Source: Kitagawia praeruptora (Eukaryota; Streptophyta; Magnoliopsida; Apiales; Apiaceae). Taken from it: a stretch of DNA of 64,000 bases. A program made the position numbers and the translations under genes. Under the pieces are notes generated by a model that had not been told where the DNA came from, did no database searches, and worked only from the letters and a program-made list of their open reading frames with translations. Every line of letters begins with the position of its first letter. Positions within the stretch are counted from its first letter, which is position 1. The stretch covers positions 71,419,501-71,483,500 of the forward strand of contig CM075344.1 in NCBI GenBank assembly GCA_037693485.1. The letters run 5' to 3'. This document shows positions 21,296-33,208 of this stretch, piece after piece.

Positions 21296-22624
21296 TCACT
21301 TAATTTCCTCAACATCTGGTGTTGTTATGAGATAGTCAATCAGCAATCTTCTTTCTGCATTCTCAAGTTCCCTCTGCATAATCTCCTTGATCTCTTTCAA
21401 CTTAGGATCATTTTCACCAGTTTGGTAGATAGCAGATCTCAGAGAATAGATTTTGTTTCTCCTCATTTCATTACCCAGTCTGATGAAATGTGCTGTCTTC
21501 GACTCAGAATTAAAATCCAGAACTATTATTCCCAAGTCTATCTTCAACTTAGCAATATCTTTCTTCATCTCAACAATATTACCATGATAGTCTCTGTACT
21601 TTGGAACATACTGATTGTTATACTTTATACCTCTAACTGCCAAATTATGCAGCATCTTCTTTCTCAGCACATTTGCAGCTTGATAAGTCCTTTGATTTTT
21701 CACTCGGAAAATATACAGAACATACTCTAATTTTTCCCATAGTTTCAAATTAAGATCATCCTCACCAATTTTATATACAGTCCCATCAGCCATAAAGCAC
21801 AAAAGAAAATCCTTCTTTAAATTCTTCTGATGAATCAACTGTACTGACTCCAGTCTATCTAAATTTTACTGTGTAACACCAAGACCTGGAACATCCAGTG
21901 ATGAAGGATCTTGAGGACTGGTATTCATTCTTTTTTCTCTGTGTGAGCCCAAACCAGCTTTATCTCTTCCTATCTTTCCCATTAAGGCTCTGCTCTGTAG
22001 AAAATTTCCTCCAGCCTCTCCAACCTCCAGAGTTTGTTCACGAATTATTGGTTTCCCAAAAATCGTTTGCATTTTAGTAGACAAGGGTTTCTGTACAACT
22101 TGTGTAGCAACAGAGGTTGTATTTACTTTCTTCAACACCTTTTCTTCTTCAACAGCTTTACCCTTCATCTTCAATTTAGCCTCCGCCTCTGTTGGTTTTC
22201 TAGATACTTGTACTCTCTGATCAGCACCAACATTCTCTTTGATGGTAATGCCTTTAAGAACAGGCCTAGGAGTTTTCATATTTTTCTTGAATTTGCCAGA
22301 CTTCAAAGCTTTCTGATGCTTTTCTTGAAGATTCTTCTCTTCAGCTTGAATGTCTGCAATAGTGACTCCTTCTTCCTTTTCCTCAAGAAATAATCTAGCA
22401 GCCAATTCTTCATCTGTCTATGGATTTGCAATTAATAATAAACTCTGAGTCTTTGATGTACCCTGAGTATCAGTGTTTATCCCATCAGACTTTGACTTAG
22501 AAGTTTTGCCAGATTGCAGACTCATATCAGCTTTTGACCTTAAACCCTTTTGTCCTTTTGCCCCTCCATCTCCAGAATCATCCTTCTGAGTCAGAGTTTG
22601 AGACTACCTGCATTTAGACTTAGC
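21296..22624 (-). pseudogene. element C accessory (env-position) ORF, C-terminal part
   Basis: This is the continuation of the accessory ORF after the H insertion, on the minus strand. One frame covers about 440 codons with in-frame stops near 22600 (after AKSKCR), at about 22418-22420 (before TDEELAARLF) and at 21866-21868. It encodes a Lys/Glu-rich region (EEKNLQEKHQKALK) and then a more globular end (KDFLLCFMADGTVYKIGEDDL; RDYHGNIVEMKKDIAKLKID) that finishes TTPDVEEIK. No transmembrane segment is obvious. It resembles the uncharacterised proteins encoded downstream of pol in SIRE-like elements. An envelope function is not demonstrated by the sequence. Confidence 0.65.
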
Positions 22625-23036
22625 AACTCTGTTAGGTCCAAAATAGTTTGTAGAAGGGGGGTTGAATACAAACTATACCGTTTTATCGAAATTGTTCTTT
22701 GTGTGTATATTAAAATTTAAACAATTCGATGCGGAATAAAACGAAGCCAATATTCAAGTTAAATATAAAATTATATTAAACTTGATGGGGTGTGTCTAAA
22801 TACACGGGTACAAATTACAAGGTTTGATGACCAAACTAATTATTACAAATTCTATAGAAAATTCGACATGAACTTTTCTATATTTGTAATAAAAAGATCG
22901 AATGCTAAAAAGCTATTCGAGAGATAAGTTCTAGGGAACTTAATCCGCTAGATAGTTCTAATAGTACAAGTAAATTATTTCTAGTGGTTTAGATTTAACG
23001 ATACAAGCTAGAGATAATTTACAAGAAATAAATTAG

Positions 23037-23095
23037 AAGCTGTGCGGATTAAAAACATTTCTACGGAGCCCGTCTAAATAAAACAAAAGTCATTT
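23037..23095 (+). repeat. gctgtgcgg box shared with Athila element D LTRs
   Basis: The block agctgtgcgg-attaaaaa-catttctacggagcccgtc in solo LTR H closely matches blocks in the LTRs of element D (29990-30040 and 39711-39757). The two hosts belong to different superfamilies. Confidence 0.7.
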
Positions 23096-23564
23096 GATTT
23101 GTTGGGTAGTACTATCCTGCTTTATAGACTATCACTTGAACTGCAGGACTACCGGTATGACTACCACTCTGGTAGTCATACAACTGTTCTAAGTTATACA
23201 GACTAAGCTTTATAGACTATTATTTATACAGACTAGCTGTATACAGACTATTACTTGAACTTAGTAAAGTCTTTCTAACAATTAAAACCATAGTCTTTAA
23301 ACAATCTATATTAATTCTAAATTAATTAATTTAATAATTAACTTAATAAAAAAATTAATTCTTCAAGAATTAATTTATTAATTAAATTAACTAAATACTT
23401 TAAATTAATTAAAAGAGAATTAACATAATCTATTATCTATCTATTATCTATTATCTATTATATATCTAATACACCAACAGGGGGTTTCCCTGAGCAAATT
23501 AATTCCTAGGCTCGGTTCCTCCGAACCTCACTCCGAACCTAATTCTAATTATTTGTAAAAATAT

Positions 23565-23640
23565 TGTTATATAGAGGATTCGAACCCATGACCTTGGGAA
23601 CTAATTTCACTACCATAACCAATTGATCTATCTTAACATT
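23565..23640 (-). repeat. tRNA-derived fragment (SINE head-like)
   Basis: On the minus strand a box B match ggttcgaatcc lies at 23576-23586. An A-box-like gatagatcaattgg lies about 35 nt upstream, near 23618-23633. This is the spacing of an RNA polymerase III internal promoter. There is no closed acceptor stem, so it is a tRNA-derived remnant or SINE head, not a working tRNA gene. Confidence 0.35.
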
Positions 23641-23689
23641 TGAGTCTATATTAAAAATCATTAACTACATACATAAATATTTGTATAAT

Positions 23690-23986
23690 GTATAATCCCA
23701 ATAATTATACATACATAAACACATACATACATACATACGTACATAATTATTAATTATACATACAGATACATAAATAATTATACATGCATACACACATACA
23801 TACATACATACATACATACATACATACATACATACATACATTACATACATAATTATTAATTATACATACACATACATAAATAATTATACATGCATATATA
23901 CATACACACATACATACATGCATACATACATACATACATAATTATTAATTATACGTGCATACCTACTATATACATACATACATACA

Positions 23987-24020
<34 letters not shown>

Positions 24021-24156
24021 CATACATACATTTATGTTGTACAATCTATTAATATTTCATTATTTGTAATATATTAATTGTTGTATAATTAATATGCATA
24101 TTTATATATACATACACATGTACAAACATAAATACATACATATTTAAATTTATACA

Positions 24157-24190
<34 letters not shown>

Positions 24191-24560
24191 CATACAACAT
24201 AACTATTAATTATACATGCATACGTACATACATACATACATGCATGCATGCATGCATACATACATACATATAATATATACATACATTTATGTTGTATAAT
24301 CTATTAATATTTCATTATTTGTAATCTATTAATTATTGTATATTTAATATGCATATTTAAACATACATACATACATACATACATATACTATAATATTATA
24401 TACATATATACATACATACTATATAGCATACATATATACATACATACATACATACATTTTTGTTGTATAATCTATTAATTAATATTTCATTATTTGTAAT
24501 ATATTAATTACTGTATAATTAATATTCATATTTATACATACATACACTTGTACAAACATA
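23690..24560. repeat. CATA/TACA tetranucleotide arrays with interspersed longer repeats
   Basis: Runs of cata/taca units are separated by longer repeats. Three copies of a unit of about 110 bp with ttgttgta-aatctattaat and tttcattatttgtaat start near 24019, 24284 and 24454. Repeats containing ataattattaattata occur near 23743, 23850 and 23938. The Tyr/Val/Cys/Met-rich ORFs here are translations of the array, not genes. Confidence 0.9.
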
Positions 24561-25778
24561 AATACATATATAAATTTATGTGGACATGTTATAATTACTA
24601 TAATATTCACTAATCACTAACATATACCATATCTTATTAATCATTTTAGATCTATTGTAATTATTTACGAATTAAATATTATAAAAAATATCCCAATACA
24701 AAAAAAGAACCTTCATCCGTATATAAGTATAATAGAAACTTGTATTAACATTAACTATCATAAAACTCTTCAATCACATCTTTAATACGTAAACGCACAA
24801 AACAATATAACACACACACACACACATATAAATGGGTGGTTCCATGAGCAAATTTATTCATATAAAAAGTCATATTTACCCCCTACTAATTATATCTATG
24901 TTATATTTCCGGGGGTATTGCAACACCAACATATTTATTACATAATAATAACTGATATGGACTAATATGTATTTATTATTATGTAATTAATATTTGTATG
25001 TATCTCTGTATCCATCCATGTTAACTCTATATATTTATATTTCGAAGTACGGTTTTGATTATATCATTGACCAATTTATTACATATCGTTCAAGTTTTTT
25101 TGAACAAAACAAAACATAGCGTAAAATATAAAATATATTTAATTTAACCAGAATTATAATTTGCATGTCACGATCGGGTATTGCATAAATTCTATTTACT
25201 CATAACAATTGTTGCGAAGATATGAACAGTCGAAGATATCAACAATTCAATCCTACGTGATTACGCATAATACATAAATATTTGTAATCTAGAGCATGCC
25301 CGTGCCTTGCACAGGCTACGAAGCTAGTTCATTTAAATAGTCTAACCTTCACTTTAAACCACTGAAATAAATAAAGAACCATCACTGAATAATTGTTGAC
25401 ACTCGATGCACGGTCTGGTTCATGAACGACTAACTTCAACTTCAGTTCTTCATTTTGACTTTAAGCTGTGGTCTTTTTCTTCTTTCAACTTTCTTCAAAT
25501 ACGTTCGTACTGAAACTGTTTCTTTGTCACTTGTAGAAATCTCTGTCCTATAAAATTAAATCCATCACTTTGAACGCTACATTGAGGCTTGATCAGATGA
25601 CTGAGCTTCTTTCAATGTAGCAATTCCTCAAGTCTGTAGATTGTCCTTGATCTTTTTCTTCTGACAGATAATACAATCTGAGATTCCTTGTGACAATCTA
25701 TATACTATTACAATCTTGTTTAATTTGAGTTGTATCCTCGAAATACAAATAGGCCACATCATATGCCTTTCAAACTCT

Positions 25779-27963
25779 CTCCCCCTTTTTTGACATCATC
25801 AGGAATCAAAATTGATGTAATCAGTTCCAAGGAGGTAGCAATGGAATCAATTTTATCAGACAATGCAGTCTGATTTTCTTCAACTTTACCTAGCCTTTGA
25901 AACCAAGTTTCTTGAGCTTTAGAAAATTTCTGAAACTTCATTGAAGTATCTCTCTGCATAGTCATATCTCTTATCATGATTTCAGTCTTCAGGTCAGTGA
26001 TTGCCTTCTGAGAATCATCAAATCTTCCATTCAGAGTTTTGACCTAAACCACAGTTGCCTTCAGACATGAAAGAATCTCTAGATTTGAAATCTCTTTAGC
26101 AGTTTGCTGAACAAATTTAGCTGCTCTTTTTCTTGGAAAAATGCAATCCTCTTTATACCAGTTCTCAGATAATGTAGCAAGATACTCTGCTTCAATGTCA
26201 TGTGCTTTTTAAGGTTGAGAAAAAGGTGTGTGCTTTACATCAGTTTGTACTGGAATACTCTCAGAAGAGTTAGACTCTGCACTTTCTTCATCTTGAATAT
26301 CAGCATTTGCATCTTCAATTGGATCAATAATATGCACTTCAACATGTGCAGCAACAAACCCTACAGTTTCAACATCAACTTGCTCTACAGGTTGCTTTTC
26401 AGACTCAACAGTCTTATCAACAGACTTTGCAATTTGAACAACTGCATCCATAGTCTCAGAGATTACAACCTTGGTTGATTGCTCAACTTCTTCACCTTTT
26501 TCAGAAACCTGGTGAGCATCAGAGAATAGCTCAGTGTAAGAGGCTACTGTTTCATCAAGAACTATAATAGGCTGATCAGCTGCACCAGTTTCTCCAGAAT
26601 TAGCAGAAATAGGTGAAGTAGGAACATCAATATGATCAGAGAATGGGATAAATGTCTCCACAAAATCATCCAATGTTGCAAAACCATCTCTCTTGTCCTC
26701 ATCCATTTGCACATTTGAAGGTGATTGCATCGCTTCTTCTGCAGCATTTATCTCAACAGCAGGTATCTCTTTAAAAATTACCTCTGGAGCTGAAATGTTT
26801 ATCTCCTCATCAGACTCATCAACTATCAACTTTCTTCTTTTGTAAGTAAGTACCTCAGTTGGCACTTCTTCTTCAAGAGAATCCGCTTTAGTAGAATCCT
26901 CTATAACAGATGGCGATGAAGGTCTGTTTGCTCTTGCCTTTGGAGCCCTTTTAACCTTTTTGACAGCAATATGCTTGGTTCTTCCTCTCTTCTTAGGTTT
27001 GGCCTGTGGAAGAAGTGGTTGTTGGACAGATTGAGTTTGTGGTTGAGGTTGTGTGGTTGCTGGTGTCTCAGTGTTTGTGGTTAGTGGTGGTTCAGTGTTT
27101 GGTTCATTTATGTCAGGTTGAGTGGTTTGAGGTTCAGTGTTTGTTGTGTTTGTAGGTTGAGGTGAAGTGTTTGTTGGTTGTTGAGGTTCTTGTGGTTGAT
27201 GTAAGAAATTTTGGAGAGCAAGAGGTAAGAACAAGGTTGGTAATTGCTCCTTGTTGGCATCCTTGTTAGTCAAATCAGAGAATATTCTCTTATTGACTCT
27301 AAAGGGTTAAATAACATCATCCTCAATAATTTCTAGGCCAGGCACACAAGCATTAAATAGTAATTGACAAAATCTAGCAAAATAAACAGTGGTAGACTCT
27401 GACAATTTATCACCTATGTTCATCAAAACAAGTCTACCAAAATCAAAATTACTTCCATAAAGAAGAGAATACCCAATTTGTAGACTGTCAGTAGGAATAG
27501 CATCCCAGTTGGTGACTTTCTTTCTAAAAGCCCTTGTTATACAATCAAAGAAGAAAGCCCACTCCTTCCTTAGCTTTAGCCTTTTTACATTTCCAAGTCT
27601 TGCAAGAGAATCTGAATGACCAATCTGCTGTAACATCTCTTTCAGAGTACTTTCAGGAGCAACACTGTAGGAAGTGTGGGTATCAAAACCCATGGTTTCT
27701 CTGACAGTAGTTGGAGTAATAACATACTCTGCTTCCTCATAGGTGAAAATAATAGACGGAGTAATAACAGAATTCTGCCAGAAAGTAGCAATCTGCGAGG
27801 CAGAAAGCGTTGGTGGTTCAACCAGAGCTTGACCAATCTCCGAATCCCTCAAGAAATTCTGAATCAGATGAAACGCCTCTGGAACGTTTGCATTGGTCAA
27901 TGGGGCTGCATAGTTATTAGAAACAAACAATAGCCCTAGAGTAGTAAAAGGTTTGGTAGCCAT
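25779..27963 (-). pseudogene. element C accessory (env-position) ORF, N-terminal part
   Basis: It starts at MATKPFTTLGLLF (27963). Codons 1 to about 218 form a globular-looking domain (VPEAFHLIQNFLRD, IGNVKRL-type LGNVKRLKLRKEWAFFF, LQIGYSLLYGSNFDFG). After a TAA at 27307-27309 the frame continues with a long Pro/Thr/Gln-rich and then acidic region (26209-27306). It continues again after a TAA at 26209-26211 and a TAG near 26046 with a coiled-coil-like part (TALSDKIDSIATSLELI) to DDVKKGGE, where H is inserted. Proteins of this type occur downstream of pol in SIRE-like elements of eudicots. It is a large hydrophilic protein without a clear signal peptide or membrane anchor, so the function is unknown. 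Confidence 0.7.
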
Positions 27964-28716
27964 TAGAATCGGTTTGAGAAGAAGATATGAAAGAAAATGA
28001 TATGGAGGAAAGGTGTTTGCTAAAATGCCCAAGTGAAAATACGAAGTAACTGAGTGGTTGTGTAAAAAAATAATTGTGAGTGGGTGTGTAAGTGGGTGAG
28101 TAAATATGAACCGTGTAGGTGAAATGATTATATATGTAATTAAAAATTAAAACCAATCATTTTAACATTAATACATGCAACCAGTTACCATGTGTGAGTG
28201 GGACACGATCCTGGAGAAGTGTGTGAGTGGGACACGCGGCACATAACTAGCGTAACAGCTTTGTATGCGAGTAATTATAGCAATAATTACTGCTACTCTC
28301 TCTCCTATTTCCAATACACTTTAACACTCTAATACTGATCAACAGTTGGCAATTAACACTTTTTACCCCAAGTATAGAAATTGTCTGAAATAAAATATCC
28401 ATAGAGTATTAGACAAAATTCAACACTGTTTGTCAATCCTCCAACTTCATTATCGTAACCCTTTCAAAACACTGCACAGATGTGAATATATGTGTGTGTA
28501 TAGCAGAGTTTACTAATCCATTTTTTAGAGCATCTAATATTTCATAAAATCCATAAAATAAATCAGAAAACACCGGATGCACAAACTCTCATAGTAAACA
28601 CTGAATGTATGATGAATGCTAAACTCTGTTCAAAATATATATATACAGAAACTCTGAACTAACTTATACCCCCCCTTCTATTTTATTTTATTTTATTTTT
28701 TAAAACAGAGGTTGTA
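27964..28716 (-). other. element C noncoding spacer upstream of the accessory ORF
   Basis: No coding frame is seen. Several aaactctg/cagagttt motifs and cagtgttt-like variants occur (near 28504, 28620 and 28650). Confidence 0.5.
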
Positions 28717-28862
28717 ACTAGTCACCAAAAATCCTATAATTTTAGCCCTTATCAGTTTGATAAGTTCCTGGGTCTTCCTAATCTCTGACCAGTCACCAAA
28801 AATCCTATAATTTTAGCCCTTATCTTTTGATAAGTTCCTAGGTCTTCCTAGTCTTTGACTAG

Positions 28863-31800
28863 TGATAAGTGGATTTTATATCCACTTATTATGCACTAAT
28901 TGGACCTAGATCGGTGGTTTATCTTTAAGTATGTTGTGTCTTTTAATTTGTTTATGTTGTTTCAGTCTTTATTGTACAGAACTCGCAACTTTAGGTATCG
29001 TGGCAATAAAAGACTAAAAATGGTGGATTTTTGTCTCAACTCAGATTTTTTGCCTCAATTCGGAATTTAATCACAAGGATTTTATTATCAAGTGAACTGG
29101 CTACGAGGAAAAAGAATTATCATAAAGAAATTCTGAGTGATATATTCTTAATGCTGAAACCCCGGTTGGAATTGTTATATTTTTTTCTAAGCAAAAGGAG
29201 TCCGGTTTTAGATCCTCATGAGACCGTAACTTACATCTGGACGAGGAAAAATCAAGAAAATGATGGGCATAACAAAAAAACTATTCAAAGTGTGGGGGGA
29301 AAAGGAAAAAACTAATCTTTCTGAAAAATTATTGTTTCTGGAAAATTAGAAAAAAAGGTGAAATTGGGAATTCAAGTGCCTACAATTAGTACACACAAAA
29401 AGCTTGTAGCTGCAGATTCATATATTCCTAAAATAGCAAACAAAATCAAACTCAATACACCTTATAATAATTCCCAAACAATATCACCAAATGTAACAAT
29501 TGGGAATTCATCTAAATTGATTATATTAACACATAAGATGAACATATGTATAATTATCAGGAACACACAAAAGACTAAAAATTTATTCAAGAATCAAGAC
29601 ACCCATGAAGCAGAAAGTGATAAAAACAAAAGGGTTGTCAACAATTTAATATTTAAACCCATTATGAAGAACTCACATATATATACACACATAAAGATAT
29701 TATATATATAGCATATGTATGAAGATAATAAAAATTATACCTGTAAAATCTGGGAATAAAATTGTGAAAGTGAGGAAGGAGAAAGGACAGAGATTGGAAG
29801 TAGTAGAAAAGATCGGCGATTGAATCGAATATCCGGATAAGAGACTTGTTTATTTCTAGAGAGAGAAGCATAAGAGAGAGGGAGAGAGAGAATATGTAGA
29901 TTTGACAGTCATATGTATGTCTATGTGTATGTATATATATGTTTATGTTTGTGTATGTATTTAGTTATTATTTATTAATTAAAGATTATAAGCTGTGCGG
30001 GTTAAAAAGCATTTCTACGGAGCCCATCCATATAAGACGAAATAGGCCCCGGTTTATGTTGAATTGTGCAGGTCATTTTAAGTAATGATTTGATTTGAGT
30101 TTGAAAAAGAAAAAGAAAGAAGTTAGGCAGCCAGTAAACCGCCGCCCACCGCTGCTGTCCAGTGCCATTTTTTCAGGACTTAAGGATTCATTTATATTAA
30201 TAAATATTTTATTTAATTAGAAAATTATATTTATAAATATCTAATAATATTAGATATTTATTTTTATAATTTCTAAATTAAATTAATTAGTTATTAATTA
30301 AAGATTATAAGCTGTGCGGGTTAAAAAAACACATTTTTTAGGAGCTATTATAATAAAACGAAATAGGCCACGTTGTGTTAAAGTTAGTAGCAACCCACCA
30401 GATTCATTTACAAAGTGAATTGTTTGTGAATAAACTGAAAAAGTCATTCAAGGAATTGAAAATAAAAGTTGAACAAGTGGGTAGCTGCCGGCCAGTTCTT
30501 TCATTCGCACTCACCACAATGCGCGTGTCTTCCACGCGCCCGAAGGCCAAACAGAAACAGCACGCGTGCAGTTCATTTCATTTTCCTGTATCTGGTTTTC
30601 ACTCGCATATCATTTAATTGTTGGTGAGTTAGACAACCGCCTGTGCATGAAGTCGCCCGTCACTGCTTTTCACTGCTTTCGGTTGATTTATTATTCCTAC
30701 ATGGTGTGCTAAATTGTACTATAAATATATGTGATTTTTATAGGTTTAGGGAGCATCCGGAGAACTACATTTCATTTGTATTCTCTCTCAAAAATTCAGT
30801 AGCTTCTCTTGTAATTTCAGTTTCAATTTATACACTTTAATTTTCTGCAAATTTAGTATAAATTCTATTTTGGTTGAAGATTTTACGGGGATTATTTTGG
30901 AGTGCTCTTCTATTTCGTTGGAAGCTATTTCGATTCTATTTTCTAAACTATTATTTTATGGGGATTACTTGGAGTACTCCTCTCTATTTCGTTGGAAGCT
31001 AGTTCGGTTCTATTTTCTAAACTCTTGTATTTCATATTTTATTCATGCAATTTTATACCATGTTTTCATTTAATCCCATAATGACGATTCGTTCGATTAT
31101 GAACTAATCGACGTCATGGGATTCTAATGGATTTATTTACGTAATTTAGAAATTCGATGCCTTAATAATTTGTATTATGATAAAAATTCAGATTGCCTAA
31201 TATGGTTGCGCTTAATTTATTAGATGCGTAGCTAACGTCTAAATTATTAATTCCTAATGAATGCGAAAGTGGATTTAGGAATTTAGAATTTGCCATGTTA
31301 GCATAGGTTCGTAATTGTTATGTACATTTACGATAAGTGGTAGGGTTTTGGATCACATCGCCCTATGTAGCCATAATAAAGGAATTTATTCGTAAACCAA
31401 TTATGTTTTCAAATCTTATAGACATATAGGGTCTAAACATAAACGATGTCCACACAACTTCTATCTTTTTCAGTGGATGTTCGTGTGGTTTGATATAAGT
31501 TAAGGCTGAAAGGCGCTTATGTTAGTTTCGTGTTCCTGGCTAGCTTTCGTAATTATCAAATAACTTTGATTTAAGGCATCAATTCTAAATGAAATAAGTA
31601 ATGAAATTAGAATCCCATGTTTTTCTCACATATAAAATCTGGTTTAATTAAATCAAGTAGTTTGAATTATTTAGTATTATTATTTTGATAAATCAATTAG
31701 AATAATAAAACAAAACTCCCTTTTATATTTATTCAAGCAGTTTGTTGTTTAATCATACGTCGTTGCATAAGCACTATTTCTGAACAAACACCAAGTCTTC

Positions 31801-31866
31801 GTGGGATCGATCTTATTATATTACTTGTGATCACGTACGCTTGCGTAGTTAGTTTTCGAACCAACA
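28863..31866 (+). repeat. element D 5' LTR
   Basis: It begins TGATAAGTGG and ends CCAACA, with an inverted repeat at the tip (28865-28874 with 28880-28889). A TATAAATA box lies at 30720-30727. It contains an AT-rich hairpin region near 30222-30272 and two gctgtgcgg boxes (about 29990 and 30308). Positions 29246-29962 are unrelated to the 3' LTR. Confidence 0.9.
29246..29962 (-). other. foreign gene-like segment within the 5' LTR of D
   Basis: The 3' LTR has unrelated sequence (39331-39688) at the corresponding place. On the minus strand this segment has a CT-rich leader (29868-29893, ctctctctccctctctc) and about 120 bp of less AT-rich sequence ending in cag|gtataatt at about 29741-29751. A T-rich stretch of about 310 bp follows, ending in ctattttag near 29430. 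This looks like the 5' end of a plant gene: leader exon, intron and second exon start. The exon assignment is inference; no protein domain is recognisable. Confidence 0.35.
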
Positions 31867-31872
31867 AGTTTT

Positions 31873-31890
31873 TGGCACCGCTGCCGGGGA
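31873..31890 (+). promoter_or_regulatory. tRNA-Asp-like primer binding site of element D
   Basis: TGGCACCGCTGCCGGGGA lies 6 bp after the 5' LTR. It is close to the primer site complementary to tRNA-Asp that is usual for Athila. Confidence 0.8.
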
Positions 31891-32011
31891 CTTCGGTGTT
31901 ATTTTCAGAATTTGTGTTTAACATCAACGGAGGTTAAACTTAACTTACTTGGATTTTTTTTTCTAACGTCGTGTTTTCTCGCTCTTCCAGTATAAGGATC
32001 TTGAGTTGTTT

Positions 32012-33208
32012 ATGCTAACGCGTGCCCAAGCTCTTAAATCAAGAACCGTAATAAAGCTGGAAGAAGCATTAAAAATGGCGGATGATGTACCCAAGACATT
32101 GATGGACTATTCTCAACCGAAAATCAATGGCATTCAGTCAAGCATCGTCAGACCAGCCATTGCAGCCAACACATTTGAAATCAAACCTGGCACAATCCAA
32201 ATGGTACAAAACTCTGTCCAGTTCGGGGGAACGCCAATAGAAGATCCAAATATGCATATCCGAAATTTCATAGAAATTTGTGACACATTCAAATTCAACA
32301 ACGTGTCAGATGATGCTGTAAAGCTGAGGCTTTTTCCATTTTCTCTGCGGGACAAAGCTAAGGGATGGTTGCACTCTCTCCCAGCTGGCTCGATAACAAC
32401 ATGGGAAGAACTCGCTCAAAAGTTCCTCACGAAATTCTATCCCATGGCAAAAACAGCTGCCATAAGGAATGCTCTTGCTCAGTTCACACAACAGACGGGG
32501 GAATCTTTATGTGAAGCTTGGGAGCGCTACAAGGAAATGCTAAGAAAATGCCCTCATCATGGCATGCCCAACTGGATGGTCATAAATTGTTTCTATAATG
32601 GATTGGGATGGCAGTCAAGACCTATTGTGGATGCAGCTTCAGGAGGAGCCTTATGGGATAAGAGTTATGAAGCCGCCTACGAGCTAATTAAAATGATGGC
32701 GGCTAATGAGTATCAGAATCCGACACAGAGGATGCCTCAACACAAGGTGGCAGGAATCCTCGAGGTTGATGCAGCCACATCCCTATCAGCTCAGCTGGAA
32801 GTGCTAAGCATGAAGGTGGATTCTTTGACAAACTATGGGGTACATCAAATAGCGAGTGTTTGTGAGCTATGCGCCGGAAGACATGAAACGAGTTAATGTG
32901 CAATTTCCAATGAATCAGTGCACTTTGTGAGCAATTTTCAAAAGCAACAGCATCCAGTCCCAAACACTTACCAACCCAACAACAGAAACCATCCTAACTT
33001 CAGCTGGAGCAATAATAACAATGGATTGCAACCACCACCGCAGCCATATCAACCATACCCATATCAACAACAGCCATACCATCAAACCCAAAATCAGCAA
33101 TATGGGGCCAGACCATACAATCCCTTAGGATCACATCAACAGCAGGGGCATCAACTTCAGAATCAGTACGCCCCGAAACAATCTCAACCTCCGGGATTTA
33201 ATCAGTAA
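32012..33208 (+). pseudogene. gag: element D gag
   Basis: It starts at ATG 32012 (MLTRAQALKSR). The Athila capsid domain covers about residues 50-240: FEIKPGTIQMVQ, RNFIEICDTFK, LRLFPFSLRDKAKGW, the ESLCEAWERYKEMLRKCPHHG block, and YNGL. A TAA at 32894-32896 breaks the frame. The same frame then continues (32897-33208) with an Asn/Gln/Pro-rich segment (HPNFSWSNNNN, then QPYQPYPYQQQPY) to a second TAA at 33206-33208. Gag packages the RNA into virus-like particles. The stop codons make it non-functional as a full polyprotein. Confidence 0.9.

Larger units (their letters stand above)
23429..25327 (+). mobile_element. probable Helitron inside solo LTR H
   Basis: The right end has a hairpin (gcccgtg, cacaggc, one mismatch) at 25298-25315, then tacgaag and CTAG at 25324-25327 before a T. 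This matches the Helitron end at 2757 in kind. The left end is proposed at A|TC (23428/23429), where the LTR sequence gives way to tctatta repeats. The left boundary is uncertain. It contains no helicase gene, so it is non-autonomous, and it is filled with tetranucleotide arrays. Confidence 0.45.
22630..25772. mobile_element. copia-type solo LTR (element H) inserted in the accessory ORF of C
   Basis: The 3,143-bp insertion begins TGTTAGGTCCAAAATAG and ends GCCTTTCA. It is flanked by a perfect 5-bp TSD aactc at 22625-22629 and 25773-25777. Removing it rejoins the accessory reading region of C. It has TG..CA ends but no primer site, polypurine tract or coding region of its own, so a solo LTR fits. 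Much of its length is a later Helitron-like insertion (23429-25327), leaving about 1.25 kb of LTR. Confidence 0.75.

Noticed and set aside
23665..24282. ORFs rich in Met, Tyr, Val and Cys on the minus strand
   Set aside because: They are translations of the CATA tetranucleotide array and shift frame without loss of pattern, so they are not genes.
30375..31073. Three short ORFs repeated at 40097-40795
   Set aside because: They are duplicated parts of the element D LTRs spanning the TATA region and leader; no domain is visible.
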